Source: Pyrus communis (taxonomy: Eukaryota > Streptophyta > Magnoliopsida > Rosales > Rosaceae). From it: 64,000 nt of DNA. The notes under the pieces were generated by a model, which worked only from the letters and a program-made list of their open reading frames with translations, was not told where the DNA came from and ran no database searches. Positions 38,564-49,042 of this stretch are shown one piece after another (the stretch's first letter is position 1; every line of letters starts with the position of its first letter). A program made the position numbers and the translations under genes. The stretch is from positions 23,102,959-23,166,958 of the forward strand of contig NC_084812.1 of NCBI RefSeq assembly GCF_963583255.1, in the 5' to 3' direction.

Positions 38564-41500
38564 ATGAAGAGGTACTCTAGTTTCTCTTGCTCTTCTTCTT
38601 CTTCTTCTTCTTCTTCTTCTTCGTGCTCAGGGCTGGAGATTCCGAAGCACAACGTTCAAGCCGAGATTCAGAAACTGAAACTGAAACCGAAACCGAAACC
38701 GAAACGCGTTCGAAAGAAGAGAAAAACCGCAGAAGCAGCAGCAGCAGCAGACAAATGCAAGAATGGCAACACCCCAAAGTCAGGAACGGGAGGCAGAAGA
38801 AGCTCCATTTACAGAGGGGTCACCAGGTCACCCATCTTTTTATATTAATTAATTTTACAATTTCTGCACTGAAATTGCATGCCGACTTTCTCGATTTATT
38901 TTTTGTTCTTAATTCATTTGCATGTATGAAATTATATTACATTTTTAATTTTGGTGGTTTGCAGGCACAGATGGACCGGGCGGTTTGAAGCTCATCTGTG
39001 GGACAAGAGTTCATGGAACAACATCCAGAACAAGAAGGGACGACAAGGTAGTGATTTAATTTCTAAATCCGGATTGGATCAATTTTTCTTGGTTTTATTT
39101 TTTATTTTTTATTTTTTATAAATCTAATATAAATATAAATATATATTTTGTATTTTGTATTTTTCCTGTTTCTGACTCTGTTTTTGTTCCTGTAAATCCC
39201 TGTCAATGCAACGTTCATCCTCACCACTTTTGCCGCTGCTTAATTAGTTTATTTAGGTAAGTCAGACTCTTCCTTGCTTGTTCTGCTATGTTTCTGACTA
39301 TGTTTTTATTTACTCTATCTTTCCATTTTTAATTTTAATTCTTAAGAAAGAAAAACAAAGATTCTTCTCTTAAGTAACCCTTAATTATGTGGTCATGGTG
39401 GCTGGCAAGTGACCCTCTATTATATTGGTGGAGAGGGGCTGACTTCTTAATTTAACATTTAATCTAACAAATTTATCGTTTGATAAAAAATAAAATAAAA
39501 ATTAAAAAAAAAAAGGTCATGGTGGCTGCCTGGTGGTTATTAATTAAAGTAATAACACAATTGGTTAAAAATTTGAAAAGAAAAAACAAATCATTATGGC
39601 ACTTAAACTTAATGTTATGAGCTATATTTTCGGCACAGTCAAATATTTATTATCTGCCTGTCTCTGACGAACCCATATATATATTATTTAAAGTTATATA
39701 GGCATTTGGAAATTTATTAATGTAATTGGTGTTGCATACAGGGGCCTATGATAGTGAAGAGGGTGCTGCTCGTACCTACGATCTAGCTGCCCTTAAATAT
39801 TGGGGGCCTGGTACAATACTCAATTTCCCGGTACATTTATTGTTCCGCCGTCTTTTTCGTTGCCATATTATACCGTGACACTATTTCGTTTACATTATTT
39901 GTGTGACAGTTTAGTATTAAAGATTGTACTCACTACTACATGTTAACGTCTACTAACCTTACCGCGCTAATATATGATTGAATGTAAATTTATGTTGCAG
40001 CTAGAAACATACACAAAGGAAATTGAAGAAATGGAAAAGGCTACCAGGGAAGAATACCTAGCATCATTGCGCCGGCTGAGCAGTGGATTTTCGAGAGGAG
40101 TTTCAAAGTACCGTGGGGTGGCGAGGTAAGTAAATTCGCACTTGCATGCCGAAAATTGGACAAAATGTGGCTACTATTGTTCAATATCACGCTCTTACTT
40201 GCTGAAATCAATGTTTTTCATAGGCATCATCACAATGGGAGATGGGAGGCGAGAATCGGAAGAGTTTTCGGAAACAAGTATTTATACCTCGGAACTTATA
40301 GTATGTACTTTAACCACCATCTCTTTACTTTTATTATGTTTTCTCCAATTTTAGATGCATATCATGCGTTGTCCAAATGCTTCAAATTTCTTTCACTTTC
40401 CATGCCTTGACATTTTTATTTTCTGTACGAATAATAAAATAATTATTAATTAAATTATCTCCTCCTAGCAAAGCCCCGCAAGTAAATTCCACATGTGAGA
40501 CAGGACAGGACCACCAAAAATGTACCAACTATATTTTGTACGAGTAATGAAAATCATTTTCTCTCTATCAAAATCCCAACAACTATATATGTGTTTAAAT
40601 TTTCGAAATTAGTAGGGGGATAAAGACGATTTCTTGAGCGGTATTCTAGTTTAATCTATATTATGGTAAGGAAGATTTCAATTTAAAGTATAGAAATGCA
40701 TGTCACTTTGTAAATAAGAAATTTTAGATTCGATTTTCGCTAAATACATATTCGAACCAAATTATTATGTTTGTGACTTGGCCCAATCACTTATTTGTGT
40801 AAAGAAAAATGCTTAGGAGACCATGTTTTTAGGCCATACCATGCGAAGCCGCAGTTAGTCATTGGATTATTATTTTACTGTTGCTTCATATGTGGTTTAC
40901 AAAATATAATTTTAAGTAGATGATCTAGCTAGCGTTACTAAATAAATATCATTGTATTCAGGAAAATAAAATTACAAAAATGCATGTTGTTTTAGCCAAT
41001 TTTGCGATCCGCCCCTAAATAGTAGTATTTGGTGGGGTTTTGGGTTGGGTTGTGATTTTCACACCCCGTTAACTACTTTTCTCACACTCCTTTCTATTTT
41101 TTAATACTTAATTGGTATTCTACTATTTAATCTTTCATATATACCCTTCCTACTTTTTGATAGTAATTAATGAAAGATTAAATAGTAAGATACAAATTAA
41201 GTATTAAAAATATGAATGGGTGTGAGAAAAGTAATTAAGGGTGTGAAAATCACAATCCTTTTGGGTTTAGCACTGGCAAAATCTGGTACATGCGGAAGTA
41301 CAGTAGCAGGCGACACGCAAGCATTTGACTAGATCTGGGTTTAAAGCAGCAAACAGAGTGTGAGTTTTAATTGCCAGCACTGGGGGCACGTGACTTCCTT
41401 TTATGGGAGAGAAAAATAAATAAATAAAAGTAGGCTGTCATTCTTCTTTCAGATTTCAGACTTTTATTTATTTATTATTATTATTTATTTTCATATTTTA

Positions 41501-43172
41501 TTTTTGGTTTTGATCCAAAAAAATGAAAAGGAACCTCTTCGGATTTCTTTCACAAAATTTAGCAAATTAGGAAATTCGGATCCTTAAAATTTGATCAAAT
41601 AATTTAAATTATTATTATTTTTTAAAGAACCCTTATTTTTAATCGTTAAATCAAATTTCAAAAATCTAAATCTCCTGATTGGATGAATTTGATAGAAGGA
41701 ATCGAGAGATGATTTCTTTTTCCAAAAAAACCTTTTAAAAAGCTACGGGTACGGGTGCTCACGTGTCTTATTGCCCTGCTTGTGGCTCTCTCTTGGTGTG
41801 CCAAGTCATCCTGGCCGTGCTTTCCTGCCAGATCCTAACCGTCCAAATCTTGGCTGTGATGTGTGTCTGCTTCCCAATTCCCATCTTTATTTCTTAGAGA
41901 GAGAAAACTAGAAATAAGTAGAAACCTAGTGTCCTTTTCATCTTGTGTGCACGGTTTTCAATCGTTGATAGATGCTTCTATTGTTTTATGGTTATGTCCG
42001 CCAACGGTTGGCAATTGTTCACTTGATTTATCAAAATTCAACTAGGAATGGAGATTGAAATGTGTGACTGTATTTTCATATTAATAAAATAAATAAAAAG
42101 GGACACGGAATTTGACAAACGAACATGTGGAAACAGTACTAGTTGCCTTCACCTAATTCCTACCTTCTTTTTTGCTTTTTAATGCATCAAAAATTAGGTA
42201 TTGTTGGGCATAAAAATTCTCATAGATTAACTGCATGTTGCAATTGTACGGACGAATCTTCAGTTGTACGTACTTTTACTTAAACTGCTATCGATAAACA
42301 ATCATAACGCTACTTGTGTATTACATTGTACATCACATCACTAATAGATATAAGTATGTTGCACAAATATACGAAATTTATGATTCTCGCCTCTATTCAA
42401 GTTGCAGTCTATGTAGTTCACATGAATAATCCAAATAGTTTTATTAGTCGTTTATTGATCGTTAACTGTTTGTTTTTTTGAAGATACACAAGAGGAGGCA
42501 GCAGCTGCATATGATATGGCGGCAATAGAGTACAGAGGAACAAATGCAGTGACCAATTTTGATATCAGCAACTACGTTGACAGAGTCAAGAAGAAAATCC
42601 ACCCTCTGGATCATCAAAAATCAGAGGGTCAACAGCCTTCCAATTGCTCGAACACTGGACCACACAAACAAGAAGAAGAAGTCGAATGCAAAGTGCACCA
42701 ATTGCTACCACAACAGCAGCAGCAACAACAAGAACAAGAACAACGCAAAGTGCACCAATTGCAACCGCAACAACAGCAACAAGAACAAGAACGAATGATT
42801 TACCCTCATCTGCTGCATTGCATGGAAAGCAATACAATGGAGCAAGTAATGGATCGTGATCATGCAGAGGAGCACCAGTTTAGTTGGAACTTTTTGGACA
42901 CCGGAATGATGACTCAGCAGGTTCCGGTTCCCGATGACATCCCTCTTGACAACAAGTCGTTGGAGTTACCGGACTCGTTCGAGGACTTGGGGTTCGAAGA
43001 GAATTTTGAATTGATATTTGGTGCAACTGATGATGGCAGTTTGGGTGGCTTGATGGAATCTGCTGGGTGTGGGGTGGATCAGGTGGGTGTGGATGTGGGT
43101 GTCCCAGGAAACTTGGAGGATAATGGGTCTTCTTTTTCTCCATCATCAACAACTACCTCTCTTTCTTTGTAA
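38564..43172 (+). CDS. WRI1: WRINKLED1-type AP2/ERF transcription factor
   Basis: Nuclear regulator; WRI1 activates glycolytic and plastid fatty-acid synthesis genes for oil accumulation. Seven exons: 38564-38826, 38965-39047, 39248-39256, 39742-39830, 40001-40125, 40224-40300, 42484-43172, with closed phases, giving 444 aa. The N-terminus has a poly-Ser run and a Lys/Arg-rich nuclear-localisation stretch ([14 protein letters not shown]). The first AP2 domain runs from [20 protein letters not shown] to [11 protein letters not shown] and includes VYL from a 9-nt exon. The linker is [20 protein letters not shown]; the second AP2 domain has [20 protein letters not shown] and [18 protein letters not shown]. 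The C-terminus has Gln-rich tracts and an acidic end with [10 protein letters not shown] and [15 protein letters not shown], which parallels the activation region of Arabidopsis WRI1 rather than WRI3/4; this points to WRI1, though orthology needs a tree. The last intron (2.2 kb) carries a MITE. Confidence 0.93.
39248..39256 (+). other. WRI1: 9-nt VYL micro-exon of WRI1
   Basis: TTTATTTAG is bounded by a 5' AG and a 3' GTAAGT. With G from the exon ending at 39047 it reads GTT TAT TTA (Val-Tyr-Leu), and its last G starts the Gly of GAYDSEE at 39742. Without it the first AP2 domain lacks VYL but stays in frame. A VYL micro-exon is a known feature of WRI1 genes. Confidence 0.92.
40685..40805. repeat. 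SINE-like fragment in WRI1 intron 6
   Basis: Contains CACTTTGTAAATAAGAAATT, TTAGATTCGATTTTCGCTAAA and later GACTTGGCCCAATC. The same wording recurs near 59060-59190, suggesting a short interspersed element with a tRNA-like B-box (GATTCGATTTTCG). No target duplication is visible. Confidence 0.4.
41047..41258. mobile_element. MULE-type foldback MITE in WRI1 intron 6
   Basis: A 212-bp element that is almost wholly palindromic, with arms of about 95 bp. Ends are GGGTTGTGATTTTCACACC and the complement of GGATTGTGATTTTCACACC. It is flanked by a perfect 9-bp direct repeat TTTTGGGTT (41038-41046 and 41259-41267); 9-bp target duplications are typical of Mutator-like elements. It is non-coding. Confidence 0.92.
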
Positions 43173-45060
43173 CTTATTGTGTTTGAACTTGGAAGGGTGT
43201 TGGTCAATGTGGGAGGGTTGGGGGATTGTTGGGGTTGGTCTCAGTTTGTTGTGAATCCATGTGGGTGGGTGGACTGGGAGGATTATAGACCAACAAAAAT
43301 TATAAAACAAGAGAAAGGTTTTGCCTTTTTCGTACCTTTGGTTTTGGGTGAAAGAAAGAATTTTCCTTTATTTTTTTAGAAGTAGAGAATAGTAAAGGGA
43401 ACAAAAAGTGGGAATCTTGATAAAGATTTCCTCACTTTTAACCCTTAAAAATTAGATTCGTTTCGAGTTAGGTTATGTTTGGATGGGGAATTTTCGAATC
43501 ATGAGATTGAAAGTCAAATCATAAAGAAAACGGTAGGGGTGATTAGGAAATGCACCTTTTAAGTATTGCCTTTGGTTATGTTTGGGTGAAGAATTTTCGA
43601 GTCATAAGATTGAAAGACAAATCATAAAAAAAAGGGTAGGGGTGATTAGGAAATGCACCTTTTAAGTATTACAAAGGCAATGTAGGAGAGATTTGCATAT
43701 TACACATTCAATTCAAAGGAGGTTAGCTAATTCCTCTGCCCTTGTACTTGTAGCGCTCAAACGATGCATTTTCTAATCCCTCCTACCCAACATTTTATGA
43801 TCATTTTCTTCATAATATGACTTTCAGTTCCGTAACTTGGAAATCTCTCACCCAATAGGTTTATATGCATATATTGATTAAAAGGTTTAGTCTTAAAAAT
43901 ATATTTACTAAAAGGTTTAGACTTAAAAAATCTGTGTTATTAGCACTCTACATTTATAATACTTAGTAGTCTCAGCTTAAAAGTTTGACCTGACTTTGAG
44001 AGTTTGCTTGTTACTGAAGCCCATTAAGATTTTTAAGGTATGGAAGCAATATCCCAAACAGGTTAGGGTAGAAAGACTTGTATTTCATCATTTAGTTTTT
44101 AAATAAAGTTTCTAGCTGTTTGCAAAGTTAACTGGACATTGTCTATCTGAAAAGACCATTGTATACGACATTAAAGTTAGCATGGTCTCGTGCTACGCGT
44201 GTTGGACACGTGGTGGATATAGAGGTGTTTGTCTGTTGAACAAGTTTACTGAACACTGACCGCCCAAGAAGCTTAAATGCATAGATTCTTACCACATGTC
44301 AAAAGTTACAAAGCTTCTAGTTGTAGAATGCAAATATTCCTCAGACATGAGGCTTCATAGGTGTCTCATAACCTAATGTAAAAACTATTCGGTTTTGTCC
44401 CTCAAAGAAAAGAGACAAAAAGTTAAGCCAAAAACACATCAGGTGTTGCCCAAGCACCATTGATCCAAGTGAGGGATATTGCTAGCACATTTAAATCAAT
44501 CACTCCATCATTTGTTGCTAGATTAATCAATGTAGATACTCTTAGAGGCTCAACACTTTGAGAACTTCACATGACCAATCATGAAGATGAAGATATCCGA
44601 GTACGAAGAAGATCCAACAAAGCTGCACGTGAGTGGTTAGGGATTCAAGTGAGTTAATTTCTTAATCCTTATCCTTTGTTGCTATATCAGTTACAACCAA
44701 TTGAATATATAATTAAGAAAACATATGTATGTTATTTATTTTTCACTGCGTATTTAACTATACAAATTAAATTTATACCAATATACCCAGAGGCCAACAT
44801 AATGCACTATAGATGCGAGGGAAGGAGTTGCAAACTTGTAGAAGAAACTCTCTCATCTCTTCTCTATGCACTAATCATCCAACGTATATTCTTACAATTA
44901 CGCTCGACAATTTTTTAGGCTTATAAATTGAGATTTTATGGTAATCTGCGAGTCTAAAATGTTATTTTGGGCAAACACATACGTAGCCAACTGAAAACGT
45001 CAAAAGTGTCCATGCACATAAAGTCACGTTTTATTTCTGTCGCCAATTTTAAAAGGCTTA
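43173..45060. other. WRI1 3' flank, no further gene
   Basis: The first ~200 bp is GC-richer and probably 3' UTR. A foldback repeat follows (43471-43860, listed separately). From 43870 to 45060 the sequence is AT-rich; small open frames here (for example 44676-44918) have no recognisable motif and no splice support. Confidence 0.5.
43471..43860. repeat. Foldback element with duplicated left arm
   Basis: GGTTATGTTTGGATGGGGAA...GATTGAAAGTCAAATCATAA starts at 43471 and is repeated in tandem from 43574 (103-bp period). The right side (43765-43860) reads as the reverse complement of the same arm, for example TGCATTTTCTAATCCCTCCT against GATTAGGAAATGCACC. It is probably a MITE whose left arm duplicated. 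Target duplication is unclear. Confidence 0.65.
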
Positions 45061-45456
45061 GAGAATCTCCAATGATATAGGCAATTAAAGTAGATAAAAT
45101 TGTACTATAAAGGCCAACGTGACATGTTACCTACTTAATTGATTAATGAAAAAAGTTTATCACTTCAATGGATTATGCAAATCAAGTAGGCATACTTATA
45201 TTTTATTATTTTATTTCATTTATAACATTTACTTTTATATTTTAGTTTTGCCATCTTCCTCTATATAAAATATTTTACTACCAAAAAATTGTGTTCCCGA
45301 ATTGCCTAGTCTTGGTATTGTAGGCAACATTGCCTACTTTGAGGGAGTAGGCAAAATTTGCAAACTCAATTGCATATATCATTGGAGTAGTTTTTGCCTA
45401 CGCGATTCATTAAAATGCATTTCGACACTCAATTGCTTGTACCATTGAAAATGCTC
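45061..45456. mobile_element. Tourist-like (PIF/Harbinger) MITE
   Basis: A 396-bp AT-rich element flanked by TTA at 45058-45060 and 45457-45459. The left end GAGAATCTCCAATGATAT pairs with the complement of GAGCATTTTCAATGGTAC at the right end. It is non-coding and a different subfamily from the 36652 element. Confidence 0.8.
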
Positions 45457-46035
45457 TTATAATGGTACTAAAATTGCCAAGATAAACAAGTTACGCGGTC
45501 ACTTGCTTTTTTATTTATTTATTTTTTTGTCAAGAAGGGTCTTAATTTGAAGAGTAATTTATAAGAATAGGTTTACCATTATATGATATTTTGATTCAAT
45601 AATACATTATCACATATATACAAACTGCACATAATAATGTATTATTAAACAAAAATATTACGTAACCGTGGACCGTTCCATGTAATCATACTTAAATTTG
45701 AATTATTTCCTAAATTACGAATTTGATATATATGTAATTATAAAATGTTCTCTTACACGTTATAATTACCAAGTGGAGAGTGAAAATGTCAACCGAAAAG
45801 AAAAAAAGAAAAGGGTAGTTTTGATATAGGCAGAGACAGAGAGTGCAGTGACGAGGATGACAAAACCCTCTTTCTTTTTCTGGGTTTTTGGTTTGGGGCT
45901 TATGCTTTATGCACTTACACTCGGCTACTCTTTTAACACAAACAATTGGAGCTCTACCCTCTTATACTTTTACAGTTACTTGGCCCCAAATTGGCAAACC
46001 CTAATTTCCAACACTTTCAGGAAATTGAAGCGACA

Positions 46036-46082
46036 ATGGCACTTCAATTCCCAGTCCCAAAATTGAGGCTCGAAGAAACCAG
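46036..46082 (+). other. Possible orphan first exon
   Basis: A leader-like stretch (AACCCTAATTTCC) precedes ATG GCA CTT CAA..., reading MALQFPVPKLRLEET and then a good donor (AG|GTGAGA). A second candidate exon, 46291-46316 (CAG|GATTCACTG to CCCGAG|GTATAT), keeps the frame as IHCDTVTR. The duplicated TNL block starts exactly there. No downstream part of such a gene is found. This could be the stump of a gene cut by the block, or chance. Confidence 0.3.
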
Positions 46083-46315
46083 GTGAGATTTTCGTTTATT
46101 TATTTAATTATTTCACACGTTTTTCTTTGCTTCGTTTGATCCTTTTTTTGTTTTGTTTTGAAATGATATCTGAACTGAATGTTACTTTACTTACTGTTTT
46201 GTTTGAACTAGAAAGGTAATGAATTACTGTGAATGATTTGTGTTTTTTTACTGTTAAAGTTATCTTTTCTCTGTAAACACAAGAAATCAGGATTCACTGT
46301 GACACCGTTACCCGA

Positions 46316-46730
46316 GGTATATGAGAAAAAGTGATGTCAAATAATTTTTAATTATTTTATTATGTGAATCTATTAATGCACCAATTATAGATCTTGAAAA
46401 TTTATTTTTATTGGTTTCTTTTTAAAATGAGTTATAAAAATATCATTTATAACAAAAAATCATATCGATTAAAAAAAATAAAAGGAAAAATATAACATTA
46501 CCACATCAATCATCCAATTAACATTTGACATTTATTTTTTGATATTTCTATTAGAATTGCTTTAAGACGCGTTGATTGACTAAAACCCCACAATTAATAA
46601 TAATCGCTTTGACTAACACGACCCAACTAATTTTGCTTTGACGAAAACGAGTCAATTACAAAAAGATCAGACGCGTTTTCATTTGCAATTTTTCCAGGAA
46701 GTAGATAGGAATGACCCAACTAATTAGGAG
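46316..46730 (+). repeat. Single copy of the TNL promoter repeat
   Basis: The fourth member of the ~0.55-kb family described before TNL-1, lacking the unit's opening part. It retains 2 TTGACT motifs (about 46579 and 46610); the third is TTGACG. It ends at CCCAACTAATTAGGAG, where a unique segment begins. Confidence 0.88.
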
Positions 46731-46856
46731 TTGGAATTTTCTGCACCGACAAGCCTCTGTGACCTCCCTGTGGCCATTCTTAGAGTTTGACACCAGTCAG
46801 CTACTAACTCTAGTTTAACACTGTTAACTCTGAAAAAGATTAAAAAAAAAAAAAAA

Positions 46857-46934
46857 ATGGATCCATCTCCATCCCGCTCTCAGCTCTCTCAATCTCACCC
46901 TCTTCTTCTACCTCTCGACCCACAGAAACCATAG
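46857..46934 (+). promoter_or_regulatory. Upstream ORF candidate in TNL-2 leader
   Basis: An ATG after a run of A opens a 25-codon frame (MDPSPSRSQLSQSHPLLLPL then DPQKP) ending in TAG 38 bp before the TNL-2 ATG. It lies in the unique segment 46731-46935, which has no counterpart before TNL-1. If transcribed in the TNL-2 leader it would act as an upstream ORF. Alternatively it is the start of a captured gene fragment. The transcription start is not known. Confidence 0.4.
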
Positions 46935-46972
46935 CATTATTTTGTTTTTTGTTTGTTCATCGATCGTAAACT

Positions 46973-48998
46973 ATGGCGCTTGTGAGAGCAGCTCAAGGAT
47001 CATCGTCTGATTCCAACACTCATTGGGGTTACCGTTACGATGTTTTCTTGAGTTTCAGAGGCGAAGACACTCGCAGGACTTTTACCGACCACCTCTACAC
47101 AGCCTTGAACAACGCAGGATTTCTCACCTTCCGAGATGACGACGAACTTGAGAGAGGAGAAGATATCAAGCCAGGACTACAGAAAGCAATCCGGCAATCA
47201 CGGGCGTCTGTTGTCGTGTTTTCGAAAGATTACGCGTCATCCAGATGGTGCCTTGATGAGCTTGTCATGATCCTTGAACGCAAGAGGACTACCTCGGACC
47301 ATGTAGTATTACCAGTCTTCTACGATGTCGATCCATCCCATGCGAGGAAGCAGACGGGAAGCATCGGAAAAGCATTTGCAAGACACGAGAAAACTCAGTC
47401 GCCGAATAAGGTGCGGGGATGGAGGGAGGCACTTGCAGAGCTTGCTGATCTAGCAGGGATGGTCCTATCAAATCAAGCTGATGGGTAACTTTCATTTGCC
47501 CTCTTTTATCTTTCTAGCGTCAATATTGGAAGGTTAATTTATTTTTAACCAAAAATTTGCTTTGCCTTCCTTTTTCTGAACAATTTGTTCTTATCTCTCT
47601 AAACCCATGTGTTTTACAGGTGTTGAGTTCGAATCCCCTCTTAGTTCTAATCCTCTGTGTATACAATAATTCTTTTACCAAAAGTGCATATAATAACTTT
47701 CATAATTTCGTTTTCCCTTGTTTCATGTTGTCAACAAAGTTTCATTTTTATTTTTAGCTAATTAAGTTGTGCTGTCAAAATAATGTGTAAGTTTAGCATC
47801 CTTCCGGTTGTTACCTTTGTAACTTTCTTAGGTAGACAACATGTTTGATTTATATTTCATTTTTTTGCAAATTCGTAGGTACGAGTCAAAGTTTATCACA
47901 AAAATTGTTAAGGTGATTGGTGACAAGCTAATTCGCACACCCTTGGCTGTTGAATCCAACTTGATTGGAATCCAATCTCGAGTCAAACACATCAATTTAT
48001 GGTTACAAGATGGATCAACTGATGTCGGTATAGTTGTTGTGCATGGGATGTCTGGAATAGGGAAGACAACAATTGCTAAATATGTTTACAATTCAAATTT
48101 TACAAGTTTTGAAGGGAGCAGCTTTGTTGAAAATATCAGAGAAACAGCAAGTCAACCGAATGGGTTAGTTCGAATTCAAATGCAACTTCTTTACGATATT
48201 TTGAAGGGGAAGAAGGAGAAAGTGCACAACGTCAGTGAAGGAATAAGTAAGATTGAAAGAGCCATAAGCTCTAGAAGAGTTCTTCTTGTTCTTGATGATG
48301 TAGACCATATGGACCAATTAGATGCAGTACTACGGATGAAAGATCGGTTTTATCCCGGAAGTAAAATAATCATAACAACAAGGCGTGAAAGGTTGCTAAA
48401 GGCACATCAAGTTACTAAGGTCCACGGAGTTGAAACTTTGGATTACAATGAATCGTTGGAGCTCTTAAGCTGGCATGCGTTTGGCCAGGACCATCCCCCT
48501 GAAGGTTACATGGAATATTCAAAAAAGCTAGTGCAACATGCTGGAGGACTTCCATTAGCTCTTCAAGTTTTGGGTTCTTCTCTGTTAGGAGAAAGTATGG
48601 GTGTGTGGGAAAGTGCATTGGAGAAGCTAAAAGTTATTCCTAATGGCGAAATCATGAATAAACTAAGAATAAGCTATGACAGTTTACAAGATGACCATGA
48701 TCGGAAATTATTCCTCCACATTGCTTGTTTCCTAATAGGAAGGGACAAAAACTACATTGTTAGAATACTAGATGGATGTGATTTCTATACAACTGTTGGC
48801 ATTCAAAATCTCATTGATAGATGCTTGGTGAAAATTGATAAAGACGACAAGGTGAACATGCACAATCTGATTCGTGATATGGGAAGAGAAATAGTTTGCC
48901 TAGAATCAGAAGAGCCTGAGAAACGTAGTAGACTATGGTGTCGTAAGGATTCCTTCCAAGTACTGAGGGAAAAGACTGTACGTAGAAACATGCCTTTT

Positions 48999-49042
<44 letters not shown>

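Noticed and set aside
45848..46066. 72-codon frame MTRMTKPSFFFWVF
   Set aside because: Looks like a leader region ahead of the candidate exon at 46036; no motif and another frame fits better.
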